NCBI GenBank assembly: GCA_902535745.1
Contig: CACAUR010000006.1
Location: forward strand, 1 to 64,000
Reading direction: 5' to 3'
Length of the DNA: 64,000 nucleotides
Origin: an uncultured Pelagibacteraceae bacterium
GTDB taxonomy: Bacteria > Pseudomonadota > Alphaproteobacteria > Pelagibacterales > Pelagibacteraceae
Of the stretch, positions 52,658 through 62,136 are shown piece after piece. Each line of letters begins with the position of its first letter. The first letter of the stretch is position 1. A program made the position numbers and the translations under genes. The notes beneath the pieces were generated by a model. It made no database searches, was not told the origin of the DNA, and was given only the letters and a program-made list of their open reading frames with translations.

Positions 52658-52673
52658 ATTTTCACGTGAAACC
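52658..52673. other. parS-like palindrome, candidate ParB-binding site
   Basis: The 12-bp perfect palindrome TTTCACGTGAAA (52660-52671) lies in a gene-free gap. The 16-base window matches the bacterial parS consensus TGTTTCACGTGAAACA at 13 of 16 positions, including the central 13 (TTTCACGTGAAAC). parS sites bind ParB and normally cluster near the replication origin. No parA or parB gene is in the window. Confidence 0.55.
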
Positions 52674-52779
52674 ACAGAAAAACCTGAAGTTGAAAATATT
52701 ATTGATTTATAAGATGATAACAAGATTTGGTATGTTTTGCGTAAACACTTCCATCGCTAATTGAAATTCAAATTTTAGA

Positions 52780-53673
52780 TTAGTTTAAAATTTTCTTTGG
52801 GTGTACGGACTTTTTAACAAAATAAATTCCAATTACTATTGTTAATAAGGCAATTATTACTTTGAATGTTATAATTTCATCTAAAAATATATAACCTAAA
52901 ATTACTGCAAAAATAGGTATTAAATAAGCCACCTGAGACTGAAATACTAAACCATTTTCTTTTAAAACTTTAAACCTTAAAACCCAGGCTAAACCTGTAG
53001 CAATAACTCCTAAATATGTAATTGAAACTACTGACGTTAGCGATGGATTGTAGTTCCATGGTTTCTCGAAATAAAAACACATTGGCAAAAGTATAATGGT
53101 TGCCCAAATTAGAATAGAAGCTGTTACATTTTCATTTTTTTTATTGCTTATTTTATAAGTAAGAATTCCACCAACTACATATCCTAAAGAGCCAAATAAA
53201 ATACATAAGGCAGAAAATATATTGTTTTCATTGATTAAAAAATTATCAGAAAATAAATATACTATGCCTGAAAAACCAATCAAAACACCTGTAACTTTAA
53301 GAATATTGATCTTTTCCTCTTTTAAAAAAAAGTGGGCTAATAAAGTGGAGGTTAAAGGTGAAGTTGACATTAGAATAGCAGCCAAATTACTTTGGACTTC
53401 CTTGACGCCGTAAGCAATTAGGAAAAATGGAAAGACCATATTCACAAAACCAATTGTTGCAAACCAAGGCCAATCTTTTGAAAAAACTTCAATTTTTATG
53501 TTTTTATAAAAACATAAAATAATTAGAGGTATTGATCCTAATAGCACTCTTATAAAAGCAATTGTAATTGGACCGAATGAATCTGTTGCTATTTTTATAT
53601 TAAAGAAGGCAGATGCCCATATAATACCAAGAAAAACTAATAAAGAATAATCGGTAAAATTTGGTGGTCTCAT
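52780..53673 (-). CDS. EamA-family (DMT) transporter, second copy
   Basis: A 297-residue ten-span protein: LLVFLGIIWASAFFNIKIA at the start, AAILMSTSPLTSTLLAHFFLKEEK in the first repeat and AYLIPIFAVILGYIFLDE in the second. It is a DMT-family metabolite exporter of unknown substrate, divergent in sequence from the downstream copy. Its ATG overlaps the stop of the YbaK-like gene by four bases, so the two are coupled. Confidence 0.92.
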   Translation of the reverse strand: MRPPNFTDYSLLVFLGIIWASAFFNIKIATDSFGPITIAFIRVLLGSIPLIILCFYKNIKIEVFSKDWPWFATIGFVNMVFPFFLIAYGVKEVQSNLAAILMSTSPLTSTLLAHFFLKEEKINILKVTGVLIGFSGIVYLFSDNFLINENNIFSALCILFGSLGYVVGGILTYKISNKKNENVTASILIWATIILLPMCFYFEKPWNYNPSLTSVVSITYLGVIATGLAWVLRFKVLKENGLVFQSQVAYLIPIFAVILGYIFLDEIITFKVIIALLTIVIGIYFVKKSVHPKKILN

Positions 53674-54152
53674 TCAGTTATATCTTCTATTCTACCTTTG
53701 GTTAAATTACTTAACATTGAAAAATCTATTTTAAAAATGCTGTTTGGGTGTCCTGCGGCAGCATAAACTTTATCAAATCTATTAAGATTTTTATCAATTA
53801 AAATCTCTAATTCTTTTAAATGACCTACGGGTGAAACACCACCAATAGTAAAACCAGTTTGAGCTTTTACATCTTCGGCATTAGCCATACAGACATCTTT
53901 TTTAAACACCAGTTTCTTAACTTTATTTAAGGAGCATTTTTTATCACCTGAAACTAAACATACTAGAAAGTCTTCACCAGATCTAAATACTAAACTTTTA
54001 ACTATAGCGCCTTCTTTGCAATTTAATGCTATAGCTGCCTCTTGTGCCGTCCTGGCAGTTTTTTCTAAAATTTGAACCTTAAGATTTTTGTTAAACTTAC
54101 TTAAGGCTTCAATCACTCTTTTCACTGGCTCTTTGTTTAATAAGTCATTCAT
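53670..54152 (-). CDS. YbaK/ProX-type aminoacyl-tRNA deacylase
   Basis: A 160-residue editing-domain protein. AIALNCKEGAIVKSLVFRSG and the TGFTIGGVSPVGHL, VYAAAGHPNSIFKI pair are the YbaK/aminoacyl-tRNA deacylase signatures; the Lys in VKSLVF is part of the active site. It would hydrolyse mischarged aminoacyl-tRNA such as Cys-tRNA-Pro or Ala-tRNA-Pro. It is coupled to the EamA gene downstream by a four-base overlap. Confidence 0.9.
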   Translation of the reverse strand: MNDLLNKEPVKRVIEALSKFNKNLKVQILEKTARTAQEAAIALNCKEGAIVKSLVFRSGEDFLVCLVSGDKKCSLNKVKKLVFKKDVCMANAEDVKAQTGFTIGGVSPVGHLKELEILIDKNLNRFDKVYAAAGHPNSIFKIDFSMLSNLTKGRIEDITE

Positions 54153-54203
54153 TCAACTAATAGTTGTTTGTAAAATATTTATAACTTAGGTATCAATCCA
54201 TGT

Positions 54204-54232
54204 TTAAATTGCATATGAGATATCAATATAAT
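54204..54232 (+). promoter_or_regulatory. Putative sigma-70-type promoter of glnA
   Basis: TTAAAT (54204-54209), a 17-base spacer and a perfect TATAAT (54227-54232) lie about 60 bases before the glnA ATG. The -35 element matches the consensus at only three of six positions. This is the best candidate in the 140-base gap but is not proven. Confidence 0.3.
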
Positions 54233-54292
54233 GAACGATATTAATATATTTTTATTTGCTATTAAACGTTTAAAATTGAAAGGTCAAATTAT

Positions 54293-55699
54293 ATGAGTGC
54301 AAAAGACATACTTAAAAAAATTAAAGATAAACAGATTGAATATGTAGATTTAAGATTTACTGACCCTAGAGGTAAATTACAACACGTAACACAAGATCTA
54401 ATTACAGTAGATGAAGATATGCTAAACAATGGAATTTTTTTCGATGGTTCATCAATTGCTGGTTGGAAAGCAATTAATGAGTCTGATATGATTTTAAAGC
54501 CTGATTTATCAAATAGTTTCGTAGACCCTTTTTTTTCACACAGCACATTAGTGCTTTTTTGTGATGTAATGGACCCAATTACCAAGACTTTTTATGAAAG
54601 AGATCCACGATCCACTGCAAAAAAAGCTGAGGAATATTTAAAAAAAACTAAAATCGGAGACAAAGCTTATTTTGGACCAGAACCAGAATTTTTTGTATTT
54701 GATGATGTAAAATTTTCTAACGATATGAATAAAACAGGTTTTGAAATTGACAGTGTTGAAGGTCCTTACAATACAGGAAAAAAATATGATAATGGAAATA
54801 TGGGACATAGACCTAAAATTAAAGGTGGTTACTTTCCAGTTCCGCCAGTTGATGGAGGTCAAGATTTAAGATCTGAATGTCTTAAAGCAATGAGAGATAT
54901 GGGTGTAAAAGTTGAAAAACATCACCACGAAGTTGCACCAAGCCAACACGAACTTGGAACATTATTTAATACTTTAGTTAACCAAGGTGACAGTATGCAA
55001 ATTTATAAATATGCAGTTCACAATGTTGCTCATTCATTTGGTAAAACAGCCACGTTTATGCCAAAACCAGTTAAAAATGATAATGGTTCAGGTATGCATA
55101 TCCATCAATCTATTTTTAATGGAGATAAGCCACTATTTGCAGGAGACAAATATGCTGGATTATCTGATGAATGTTTGTACTACATCGGGGGGATTATTAA
55201 ACACGCAAGAGCACTTAACGCCTTTTCAAACGCATCTACCAACAGTTACAAAAGACTAATTCCTGGTTTTGAAGCACCGGTTTTATTAGCTTACTCATCT
55301 AGAAACAGATCTGCAAGTTGTCGAATACCATTTAGTACTAGTAAAAAAGGTAAAAGGGTTGAAGTAAGATTTCCTGATGCTTCTGGGAATCCTTATTTAA
55401 CATTTTCAGCAATGTTGATGGCTGGTTTAGATGGAATTAAGAATAAAATCAAACCTGGTAAACCAATGGACCAAGATTTATACGCTTTAAGTCCAGAGGA
55501 ACTAAAAGGTATTCCAACTGTTTGTTCATCATTAAGACAGGCTTGTGTAGCTTTAGACGAAGACCGAAAATTTTTAACTGAAGGTGGAGTGTTTACTGAC
55601 GATCAGATAGATGCTTACATTGACTTAAAAATGGAAGAAGTAAATAACTTTCAAGACACTCCGCATCCTATTGAATACGAAATGTATTATAGTTGTTAA
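54293..55699 (+). CDS. glnA: Glutamine synthetase type I
   Basis: A 468-residue GS I that makes glutamine from glutamate, ammonia and ATP in a dodecamer. It has YVDLRFTDPRGKLQHVT, FDGSSIAGWKAINESDM, GPEPEFFVFDDV, KHHHEVAPSQHELGT, NGSGMHIHQSI and RLIPGFEAPVLLAYS. The adenylylation-site region DLYALSPEE carries Tyr as in GS I-beta, so control by GlnE adenylylation is likely. An AAAGG sequence precedes the ATG. It is convergent with a glutaminase gene, with 28 bases between the ends. Confidence 0.97.
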   Translation: MSAKDILKKIKDKQIEYVDLRFTDPRGKLQHVTQDLITVDEDMLNNGIFFDGSSIAGWKAINESDMILKPDLSNSFVDPFFSHSTLVLFCDVMDPITKTFYERDPRSTAKKAEEYLKKTKIGDKAYFGPEPEFFVFDDVKFSNDMNKTGFEIDSVEGPYNTGKKYDNGNMGHRPKIKGGYFPVPPVDGGQDLRSECLKAMRDMGVKVEKHHHEVAPSQHELGTLFNTLVNQGDSMQIYKYAVHNVAHSFGKTATFMPKPVKNDNGSGMHIHQSIFNGDKPLFAGDKYAGLSDECLYYIGGIIKHARALNAFSNASTNSYKRLIPGFEAPVLLAYSSRNRSASCRIPFSTSKKGKRVEVRFPDASGNPYLTFSAMLMAGLDGIKNKIKPGKPMDQDLYALSPEELKGIPTVCSSLRQACVALDEDRKFLTEGGVFTDDQIDAYIDLKMEEVNNFQDTPHPIEYEMYYSC

Positions 55700-55727
55700 A
55701 GTATTTGTTAAGTTTAAGAAAAATCGT

Positions 55728-57782
55728 TCAATTAAAATCTTTAAGATAATTAATGACAGATTTTCTTTTTTCTCTTTTAGCCTCATCTAAAGGTGTAGCG
55801 CCCCATCTATCTCTAACGAATAAAGGGTGTCCATGTGTAACCAAGTACTCAACTACGTCTAAGCAGCCTTCAGCAGCTGCGAGATGTAAAGCTGTTCTAG
55901 AGTCATAATCTCCGGCATGCACAGGTATTCCCTTTGCAACCAAATTTCGTATACCTTCAACGTTATTTTCGGAAGCTGCAAACAATAATTCAATTACTGC
56001 TAATTCATCATCATAAATTGCCATCTTGTCCGTTTTGCCGTTAGGATCTTCAATTAAGTGTGATGCTTGAGTATAATCAATATCAAGTTTTTCAAATTCT
56101 TTTACAATTTCTTTATGGTTATTATTTTTTGCATCAAAGTACCCGTAACCACCCCAACGATCAGGTATTGGTTTTACACCCTGTTTAAGTAAAAATTGAA
56201 CTGCTTCTAGTTGACCTTCTGCTGAAGCTAAATGCAAAGGAGTTCTCATATCATAGTCTCCGTTTTGAAGATCTCTTTGTTCACTGACTAAACGCTCCAA
56301 TGTTCTAATATTTCCATTGCTTGCAGCCCAAATCGCCTCACCACAGCTATTAGCTCGCCATTTCGAAATTGGTATTTTTGGATCAAGACGATCTGTATCT
56401 GTCATTGTACCATCAAAAGTATGAACTAAATATTTTGATGTAATTCGTCTCGCCATCTCAATTCCTCTAACACTATTTCCTTGTTTGTCTAAGCGAGGTG
56501 AAAAAATACATATTCCCATCAATCTTGGAACTATTAATATAACTCCGCCACCTACTCCGCTTTTTGCTGGTAATCCCACTTGTTGAAAGAATGTACCACT
56601 AGCATTATACATCCCACTAGTTTGTAGAACTGGTAAACAATTTCTTACAGTTTTTTGACTTAGTACTCGGTCTTGAGTTAGGGGATTAACACCACTATTA
56701 GCAAGTGTGGCTGCGGCCGTTGCAAAATTTACAGAGGTCATCTCTAATGAACAAATACTAAAATATAGTTTGAGTGCTTCGGTAACTGCAGGTTCTGTGT
56801 AAAAGTCAAATTCATCCTCATCAGGATGTATGTCATTGTGCAGCTTAGTTTTTGTATGGGGTAAATTACCTGTAGCCATCAAAAGATAACCCATTGCAAT
56901 ATTATTATATCCCGTAAAATTTTCTTGCCGAGCCATATTTTTATTAAATCTTGGTAACTCAGCGCCAAAGTCATCTTTTGGAGACCATCCTATTAACCTA
57001 CCAAACTGTTGTCTTATGTATCTTAATCTTTGACTGTGAGAGTCTTCAGGACCTATTAGACCAGCTGTCATTATCGCACCAGCGTTGACCATTGGGTTAA
57101 AAGGTACACGACTAGATTTTCCGTTTGGATTATCTTTAGCATGCTCTCCTTGCAAGTCGCCTATAGCTGTTCTTGCTAACAAAGTTAGATCATCGAATTG
57201 TCTACCGGATGGTTCTTGACCAACATGTTTATGAACTTTTTCTAAACCTAACCTTTCCATTGCAAAACAATAGTTAAAAGGTTTGCACATTGATTGAATT
57301 GAAAAATCAACATTACTATCACCCTTTTGATATATTTGACCATCCGCTGTTACAATTGCAACACCAAATTGATCTGGATCAACTTCAGCTAGTGGCGGAA
57401 TGTATGATGCTAATTCTCCTGATTTAATTTTTTTTACCTCATCAAACATACTGTCCAAATTTTTTGCAAAATAGCTAAAATCTGGTATTGATAATTCACC
57501 TCTTAAAGATTTTTCAACAATTAATTCTGAACTTCGGATAATATCAATAAAGTCTTCAAATACAATTTTATCACCGTGAGCGTCTAAATTCTGAAAAAGG
57601 TTATATAATCTTTTATCATTGGCTTTTAAACCTGAGTTTAATAAAACTTCCTTGAATTTTTTTGTGTTTACTATTTCACTATTGTCTTCACACAAAGAAA
57701 AAAACAAGTTTGCCTCTCGTTTAGACTTAGTTTTTAGTTTTTCTAAAAAGGCAGCCTTGTTTTTATAAGTATCCTTTTTCAT
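55728..57782 (-). CDS. glsA: Glutaminase with EF-hand-like N-terminus and C-terminal ankyrin repeats
   Basis: A 684-residue protein with three parts. Residues 1-100 are helical with a degenerate EF-hand-like loop (NLDAHGDKIVFEDF, 66-79). Residues about 120-450 are a serine-type beta-lactamase-fold glutaminase: catalytic S164-M-C-K167 in SIQSMCKPFNY, PFNPMVNAGAI, FTGYNNIAMGYLL and LPAKSGVGGGVILIVP. Residues about 490-684 hold ankyrin repeats (RTPLHLASAEGQLEAVQFLL, RTALHLAAAEGCLDVVEYLV, TPLDEAKREKRKSV). This is the layout of metazoan GLS, far longer than the 310-residue E. coli type. It yields glutamate and ammonia, opposite to the GlnA encoded next door. No signal peptide. Confidence 0.93.
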   Translation of the reverse strand: MKKDTYKNKAAFLEKLKTKSKREANLFFSLCEDNSEIVNTKKFKEVLLNSGLKANDKRLYNLFQNLDAHGDKIVFEDFIDIIRSSELIVEKSLRGELSIPDFSYFAKNLDSMFDEVKKIKSGELASYIPPLAEVDPDQFGVAIVTADGQIYQKGDSNVDFSIQSMCKPFNYCFAMERLGLEKVHKHVGQEPSGRQFDDLTLLARTAIGDLQGEHAKDNPNGKSSRVPFNPMVNAGAIMTAGLIGPEDSHSQRLRYIRQQFGRLIGWSPKDDFGAELPRFNKNMARQENFTGYNNIAMGYLLMATGNLPHTKTKLHNDIHPDEDEFDFYTEPAVTEALKLYFSICSLEMTSVNFATAAATLANSGVNPLTQDRVLSQKTVRNCLPVLQTSGMYNASGTFFQQVGLPAKSGVGGGVILIVPRLMGICIFSPRLDKQGNSVRGIEMARRITSKYLVHTFDGTMTDTDRLDPKIPISKWRANSCGEAIWAASNGNIRTLERLVSEQRDLQNGDYDMRTPLHLASAEGQLEAVQFLLKQGVKPIPDRWGGYGYFDAKNNNHKEIVKEFEKLDIDYTQASHLIEDPNGKTDKMAIYDDELAVIELLFAASENNVEGIRNLVAKGIPVHAGDYDSRTALHLAAAEGCLDVVEYLVTHGHPLFVRDRWGATPLDEAKREKRKSVINYLKDFN

Positions 57783-57845
57783 ATAAAAACAATTAGGTTA
57801 TTGACTTAATTTAAAAAAAACAACCCTTAATATTTTTGATAAAGA

Positions 57846-58178
57846 TTACTCTATTTTGAAAGACTCTCCGCATCCACAACGCTCAGTTTCGTTGGGATTA
57901 TTAAACACGAAAGATGATGAAAACTCCTCTTCTTTAAAATCCATTGTAGTACCTAACAAGTACATAACGGCACCAGGATCTATAAATACTTTAACACCTT
58001 TTTCCTCAATCATTTCATCATTTGGATTTTCTGATTTTGCATATTCCATCACATAAGACATTCCTGCACATCCTCCGCTTTTAACACCAATTCTTACTCC
58101 TAAAGATGATTTATCATTTGACAAAATAGATTTAATTCTATCTGCAGCTTTATCGCTAAGTTTAATTACCTGACTCAT
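57846..58178 (-). CDS. sufA: SufA/IscA-type iron-sulfur carrier
   Basis: A 110-residue A-type carrier. The three cysteines are in VKSGGCAGMSYVMEYA and the C-terminal CGCGESF (Cys-Gly-Cys). It accepts Fe-S clusters from SufBCD and passes them to targets. It is the last gene of the suf operon, overlapping the sufT-like gene by four bases. About 64 bases separate it from the glutaminase start on the same strand, with no T-rich terminator hairpin seen. Confidence 0.93.
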   Translation of the reverse strand: MSQVIKLSDKAADRIKSILSNDKSSLGVRIGVKSGGCAGMSYVMEYAKSENPNDEMIEEKGVKVFIDPGAVMYLLGTTMDFKEEEFSSSFVFNNPNETERCGCGESFKIE

Positions 58179-58474
58179 AAATTTAACTCCAGTTTAGCAG
58201 CTTCTGACATCATTGTTTTATCCCATGGCGGTTCCCAAACTAATTCTAATTTTGCATCTTTAACTTCCTTAATACCTTTAACGCTGTCTTCTACTTCTTT
58301 TGGTAAACTTTCAGCAACTGGGCAATTTGGAGTAGTAAGTGTCATCTTTATTTCCACCACATTTTCTTTATCAACTTTAACGTTATAAATTAAACCCAAG
58401 TCATAAATATTTACCGGTATTTCAGGATCATAGATTTTCTTTATTTCTGCTATAACTTTATCTTTTAGTTCCAT
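58175..58474 (-). CDS. sufT: SufT/DUF59 (MIP18) iron-sulfur assembly protein
   Basis: A 99-residue DUF59 protein. VIAEIKKIYDPEIPVNIYDLGLIY, TLTTPNCPVAESLP and the C-terminal VWEPPWDKTMMSEAAK are the DUF59/SufT blocks. It supports Fe-S cluster maturation with SufBCD. It starts one base before the sufU stop and overlaps sufA by four bases. Confidence 0.92.
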   Translation of the reverse strand: MELKDKVIAEIKKIYDPEIPVNIYDLGLIYNVKVDKENVVEIKMTLTTPNCPVAESLPKEVEDSVKGIKEVKDAKLELVWEPPWDKTMMSEAAKLELNL

Positions 58475-58945
58475 TTAATCTTCCTTCTCAGTATTTACTT
58501 CTCCAGGTTTATTTGTCATTGCTGAAATTAAGGTATGCCACGGTAATGTGGCACACTTAACTCTCATTGGATATTTTTTTACACCTGATAGAGACATAAG
58601 TTTAGTCTTATCATCTTCGCTTATCAAATTTGATTCAAGTTCAGGATTATCTTTAATCATTTTTAAGAAGTCTTCTATTAATTCATTTACTTCTTTTTGA
58701 TCTTTACCTTTCATCAATTCTGTCATTATTGAAGCTGAAGCCATGGATATTGCACATCCATGACCCTCAAATTTAATATCAGAAATTTTTTTATTTTCAT
58801 CAACTTTAAGGTAAACATGAACTTTGTCACCACATAAAGGATTATGACCTTTGGCATCTTTATTAAAATTTTCAAACTTTCCTAAGTTCCTAGGATTTTT
58901 TCCATGATCTAGAATTATCTCTTGATATAAATCTTTTAAGTCCAT
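58475..58945 (-). CDS. sufU: SufU-type iron-sulfur scaffold/sulfurtransfer protein
   Basis: A 156-residue IscU/SufU-fold protein. LYQEIILDHGKNPRNLGKF, HNPLCGDKVHVYLKVDE, FEGHGCAISMASASIM and RVKCATLPWHTL supply three cysteines. The extra stretch between the second and third Cys (EDFLKMIKDNPELESN) is typical of SufU, which takes sulfur from SufS using a zinc ion. It overlaps sufS by one base. Confidence 0.93.
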   Translation of the reverse strand: MDLKDLYQEIILDHGKNPRNLGKFENFNKDAKGHNPLCGDKVHVYLKVDENKKISDIKFEGHGCAISMASASIMTELMKGKDQKEVNELIEDFLKMIKDNPELESNLISEDDKTKLMSLSGVKKYPMRVKCATLPWHTLISAMTNKPGEVNTEKED

Positions 58946-60162
58946 TATGAATTAAATATTTTTATACATTTGTTAATTGAGCTATTTAATTGATCGAGAT
59001 CATCTTTAGTATTGTAAACACCTAAAGATGCTCTAGCTGTAGCTGCTAATCCTAATTTTTCATGAAGGATTTGACAACAATGGTGTCCAGCTCTTATTGC
59101 AACACCATCTTCATCAAGTATCGTTGCTATATCATGTGGATGAACTCCATCTAAAGTAAATGATAGAACTGATCCTTTGTTTTTTGGACTTCCAATTAGT
59201 TTTACAGAATTATTTTTTCTTAAAATTTCTTCACCGTATTTTGTCAATTCTCTCTCATGTTCTTCAATTTTTTCTATACCAAGTTTGTTTATGAAATTAA
59301 TTGACTCACCGAAAGCGATCACTTGTGCAGTTGCCATTGTACCTGCCTCATATTTATTAGGAAGATCTCCAAAAGTAATTCCTTCTTTTTTTACTTCACC
59401 AATCATTCCGCCACCACCTTGGTAAGGAGGTAGCTCTTCTAGCCATTTCTTTTTAGCATACAAAACACCAAGACCAGTAGGTCCATACATTTTGTGACAA
59501 GATATTGCGTAAAAATCACAATCAAGATCTTGCATATCTAATTTTAAATGTGGAGCTCCCTGACAACCATCAACAAGAACTGGAATATTCTTTGAATGCG
59601 CTAATTGAATAATTTCTTTAATAGGAAGAATTGCGCCTGTAACATTAGATAGATGAGTGATAGCCAAAATTTTTGTTTTAGGAGTAATTTTCTTTTCAAT
59701 ACTTTCAATACTAATATCACCGTTCTCATCTACATCTGCAAAATTAATCTTAACACCTTTTGATTTTCTTAAATAATGCCAAGGAACATAGTTTGAATGG
59801 TGTTCTAATTCTGTAATTAAAATTTCATCACCTTCTTTTAAATATTTTTGACCAAAAGTATTTGCTACTAAATTTATTGCCTCGGTTGCGCCTTTTGTGA
59901 AAACTATCTCGTTTGGATCTTTTGCATTAATGTATTTCTGTACTAATACCCTTGTGTTTTCATATAAATTCGTTGCTGCCACAGCTAAGTAATGAACGCT
60001 ACGACCAACATTTGAAAATTCTTTAGTATAAAAATCATAAATTCTATCTACAACCACCTTAGGTTTTTGAGATGAATTAGCGCTATCTAGATAAACCAGG
60101 TCATTATTATGGACCTTATTATCAAATATTGGAAATTCTTTTTTAATATCTTTAATATTCAT
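58945..60162 (-). CDS. sufS: Cysteine desulfurase SufS
   Basis: A 405-residue class V aminotransferase-type PLP enzyme. It has VYLDSANSSQKPK, FTKGATEAINLVA, ELEHHSNYVPWHYL, the Schiff-base lysine in YAISCHKMYGPTGLGVLY and the active Cys in AIRAGHHCCQILHEKLG. It strips sulfur from cysteine for Fe-S assembly, passing it to SufU. It overlaps sufD by 11 bases and sufU by one base. Confidence 0.96.
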   Translation of the reverse strand: MNIKDIKKEFPIFDNKVHNNDLVYLDSANSSQKPKVVVDRIYDFYTKEFSNVGRSVHYLAVAATNLYENTRVLVQKYINAKDPNEIVFTKGATEAINLVANTFGQKYLKEGDEILITELEHHSNYVPWHYLRKSKGVKINFADVDENGDISIESIEKKITPKTKILAITHLSNVTGAILPIKEIIQLAHSKNIPVLVDGCQGAPHLKLDMQDLDCDFYAISCHKMYGPTGLGVLYAKKKWLEELPPYQGGGGMIGEVKKEGITFGDLPNKYEAGTMATAQVIAFGESINFINKLGIEKIEEHERELTKYGEEILRKNNSVKLIGSPKNKGSVLSFTLDGVHPHDIATILDEDGVAIRAGHHCCQILHEKLGLAATARASLGVYNTKDDLDQLNSSINKCIKIFNS

Positions 60163-61402
60163 TTTTTAATCCATATAAATTTTTTATAAGTTTTTTAATA
60201 GGTTCATCAGTTATTTGATTGATTACCTCCACAAGAAAACCATTGATTAATAATTCTCTTGCTTCTTTGTAACTTAGACCTCTAGACATTAAATAGAATA
60301 TTGAATTTTCGTCTAAACTTCCAGAAGCAGATCCGTGTGAACATTTTACATCGTCTGCGTAAATTTCTAACTCAGGCTTTGCATTAAATTCGGTTGTTTC
60401 ATCGACCAATATTGCTTTACTTAATTGATAGCCATCAGTTTTTTGTGCTTTAGAGTCTACATATATTTTTCCTTGATATACTGATCTTGATTTATTTTCT
60501 AAAACACTTTTCACTAATTGGTAGCTTTTTGTATTTTCAACTAAATGATTTATTTTTGCTTTAATCTCATGGTGTTTATCTTTATTTAATGAAAAAATAC
60601 CATTTACGAAGGCTGAAGAATATTCTCCTTTTAAATCACAAGTAATTTCATTTTTTGAGAAAGTCGATCCCTTAGATAAATAAAATGTCTCTGAAACACT
60701 ATTAGAAGATTGCTTGATGTTATTAAACATATATCTAATATTGTAATTTTCAAACTGATCAATTTTGTAGTTTTTTAAAACTGAATTTTTTTCTAAAGAA
60801 AAATTATAAAAAATATTTATAAAATTTTTATTACCTTTATCTTTTACGAGGTCAATTAACTTTAAAGAACTATTTTCCTCTAACTCAAAGTTAATTTTCA
60901 AATTTATGTTTTGTGATGTAACTTTATTATTAGATACATGATAAATTATAAGTGGATTTTTAATTTGGTAATTTTTCTTGACTAATAATTTATAACTTTT
61001 GTTTGCTAGAGCATTATTTAAATTTATTAAAGAATTTTCCACTGATTGTTCTTCTATGTCATTTATATTATCTAAAAATTGTATTTTATTTTTTTCTTCA
61101 GAACTAAAATCAGTCCGTGCTAGTTGGCCATTTACAAAAATTAATTTATTGTGTTTTATTTCACTAAGTAAGACATCTTTATCTATTTCAGTTTCCTTTG
61201 ATTGACCAGTGTAAAATTTTAATTCACCAATTTCTTTTTTAATTATTTGATTTATATCTGAAAATTTCCAATCTTCATCTTTTCTATTTGGAAAACCTTG
61301 TTTTGAAAATTCTTTTGCATTAATATTTTTAAAAGCAATTTCCTTTTCAGATAAATTACTTTCTTTTAATGTTTTTTCGAAGTCTGTTTTAAAATTTTGC
61401 AT
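60152..61402 (-). CDS. sufD: Fe-S assembly protein SufD
   Basis: A 416-residue SufD of the SufBCD scaffold. It is a beta-helix protein rich in Asn/Lys, with the conserved C-terminal block VKCSHGSASGSLDENSIFYL, MSRGLSYKEARELLINGFL and EVINQITD. The middle is poorly conserved, as usual for SufD. It joins SufB and SufC as a SufBC2D complex. Its first base overlaps sufC's stop and it overlaps sufS by 11 bases. Confidence 0.94.
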   Translation of the reverse strand: MQNFKTDFEKTLKESNLSEKEIAFKNINAKEFSKQGFPNRKDEDWKFSDINQIIKKEIGELKFYTGQSKETEIDKDVLLSEIKHNKLIFVNGQLARTDFSSEEKNKIQFLDNINDIEEQSVENSLINLNNALANKSYKLLVKKNYQIKNPLIIYHVSNNKVTSQNINLKINFELEENSSLKLIDLVKDKGNKNFINIFYNFSLEKNSVLKNYKIDQFENYNIRYMFNNIKQSSNSVSETFYLSKGSTFSKNEITCDLKGEYSSAFVNGIFSLNKDKHHEIKAKINHLVENTKSYQLVKSVLENKSRSVYQGKIYVDSKAQKTDGYQLSKAILVDETTEFNAKPELEIYADDVKCSHGSASGSLDENSIFYLMSRGLSYKEARELLINGFLVEVINQITDEPIKKLIKNLYGLKNEY

Positions 61403-62136
61403 TAGTTTATTTTTTCATAACCTTTCTTTTCTAACTCTAGCGCTAACTCCGGCCCTCCAGATTTAACTACTCTACCTCCCATTAAGACATGAACAAAATC
61501 AGGTTTAATATAATTAAGTAATCTTTGGTAGTGGGTTATAATTAAAAAAGAATTATCTTTTTTTCTTAAAGAATTAACTCCATCTGCAACAATTTTTAAT
61601 GCATCAATATCTAGTCCCGAATCTGTTTCATCTAAAATTGATAATTTTGGTTCTAAGATAGACATCTGTAAAATTTCGTTCTTTTTCTTTTCTCCACCAG
61701 AGAAACCAACGTTTAGTTGTCTACTAAGTTTGTCTTCATCAAACTTAAGATTTTTGGCTTTTTCTTTTACCAATTTGAGAAACTCTAATGCGCCTAGTTC
61801 TTTTTCACCACGCGCTTTTTTAATAGCGTTTAAAGAAGTTTTTAAAAAGATGTTTGTATTTACTCCTGGAATTTCAAGAGGATATTGAAAAGCTAAAAAT
61901 ATTCCTTTATGAGCTCTTTCTTCTGTCTCAAGATCAAATAAATTTTTATTTTCAAATAAAACATCCCCTGTTACGTCATACCCTTTTTTTCCAGATAAAA
62001 TATTAGATAGAGTGCTTTTTCCTGATCCATTAGGACCCATTATTGCATGAACTTCTCCAGGTTTAATTTCAAGAGAGAAACCATTTAAAATTGATTTATC
62101 TTCAATTTTTGCATTAAGGTTATTAATTTTTAACAT
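61402..62136 (-). CDS. sufC: Fe-S assembly ATPase SufC
   Basis: A 244-residue ABC-type ATPase. Walker [18 protein letters not shown]-loop [13 protein letters not shown], the SufC-type signature [14 protein letters not shown] and Walker [17 protein letters not shown] are present. The last, with LDETDSGLD instead of DEPTSGLD, is SufC-specific. It hydrolyses ATP in the SufBCD complex, cytosolic. It overlaps sufB and sufD by one base each. Confidence 0.97.
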   Translation of the reverse strand: MLKINNLNAKIEDKSILNGFSLEIKPGEVHAIMGPNGSGKSTLSNILSGKKGYDVTGDVLFENKNLFDLETEERAHKGIFLAFQYPLEIPGVNTNIFLKTSLNAIKKARGEKELGALEFLKLVKEKAKNLKFDEDKLSRQLNVGFSGGEKKKNEILQMSILEPKLSILDETDSGLDIDALKIVADGVNSLRKKDNSFLIITHYQRLLNYIKPDFVHVLMGGRVVKSGGPELALELEKKGYEKIN

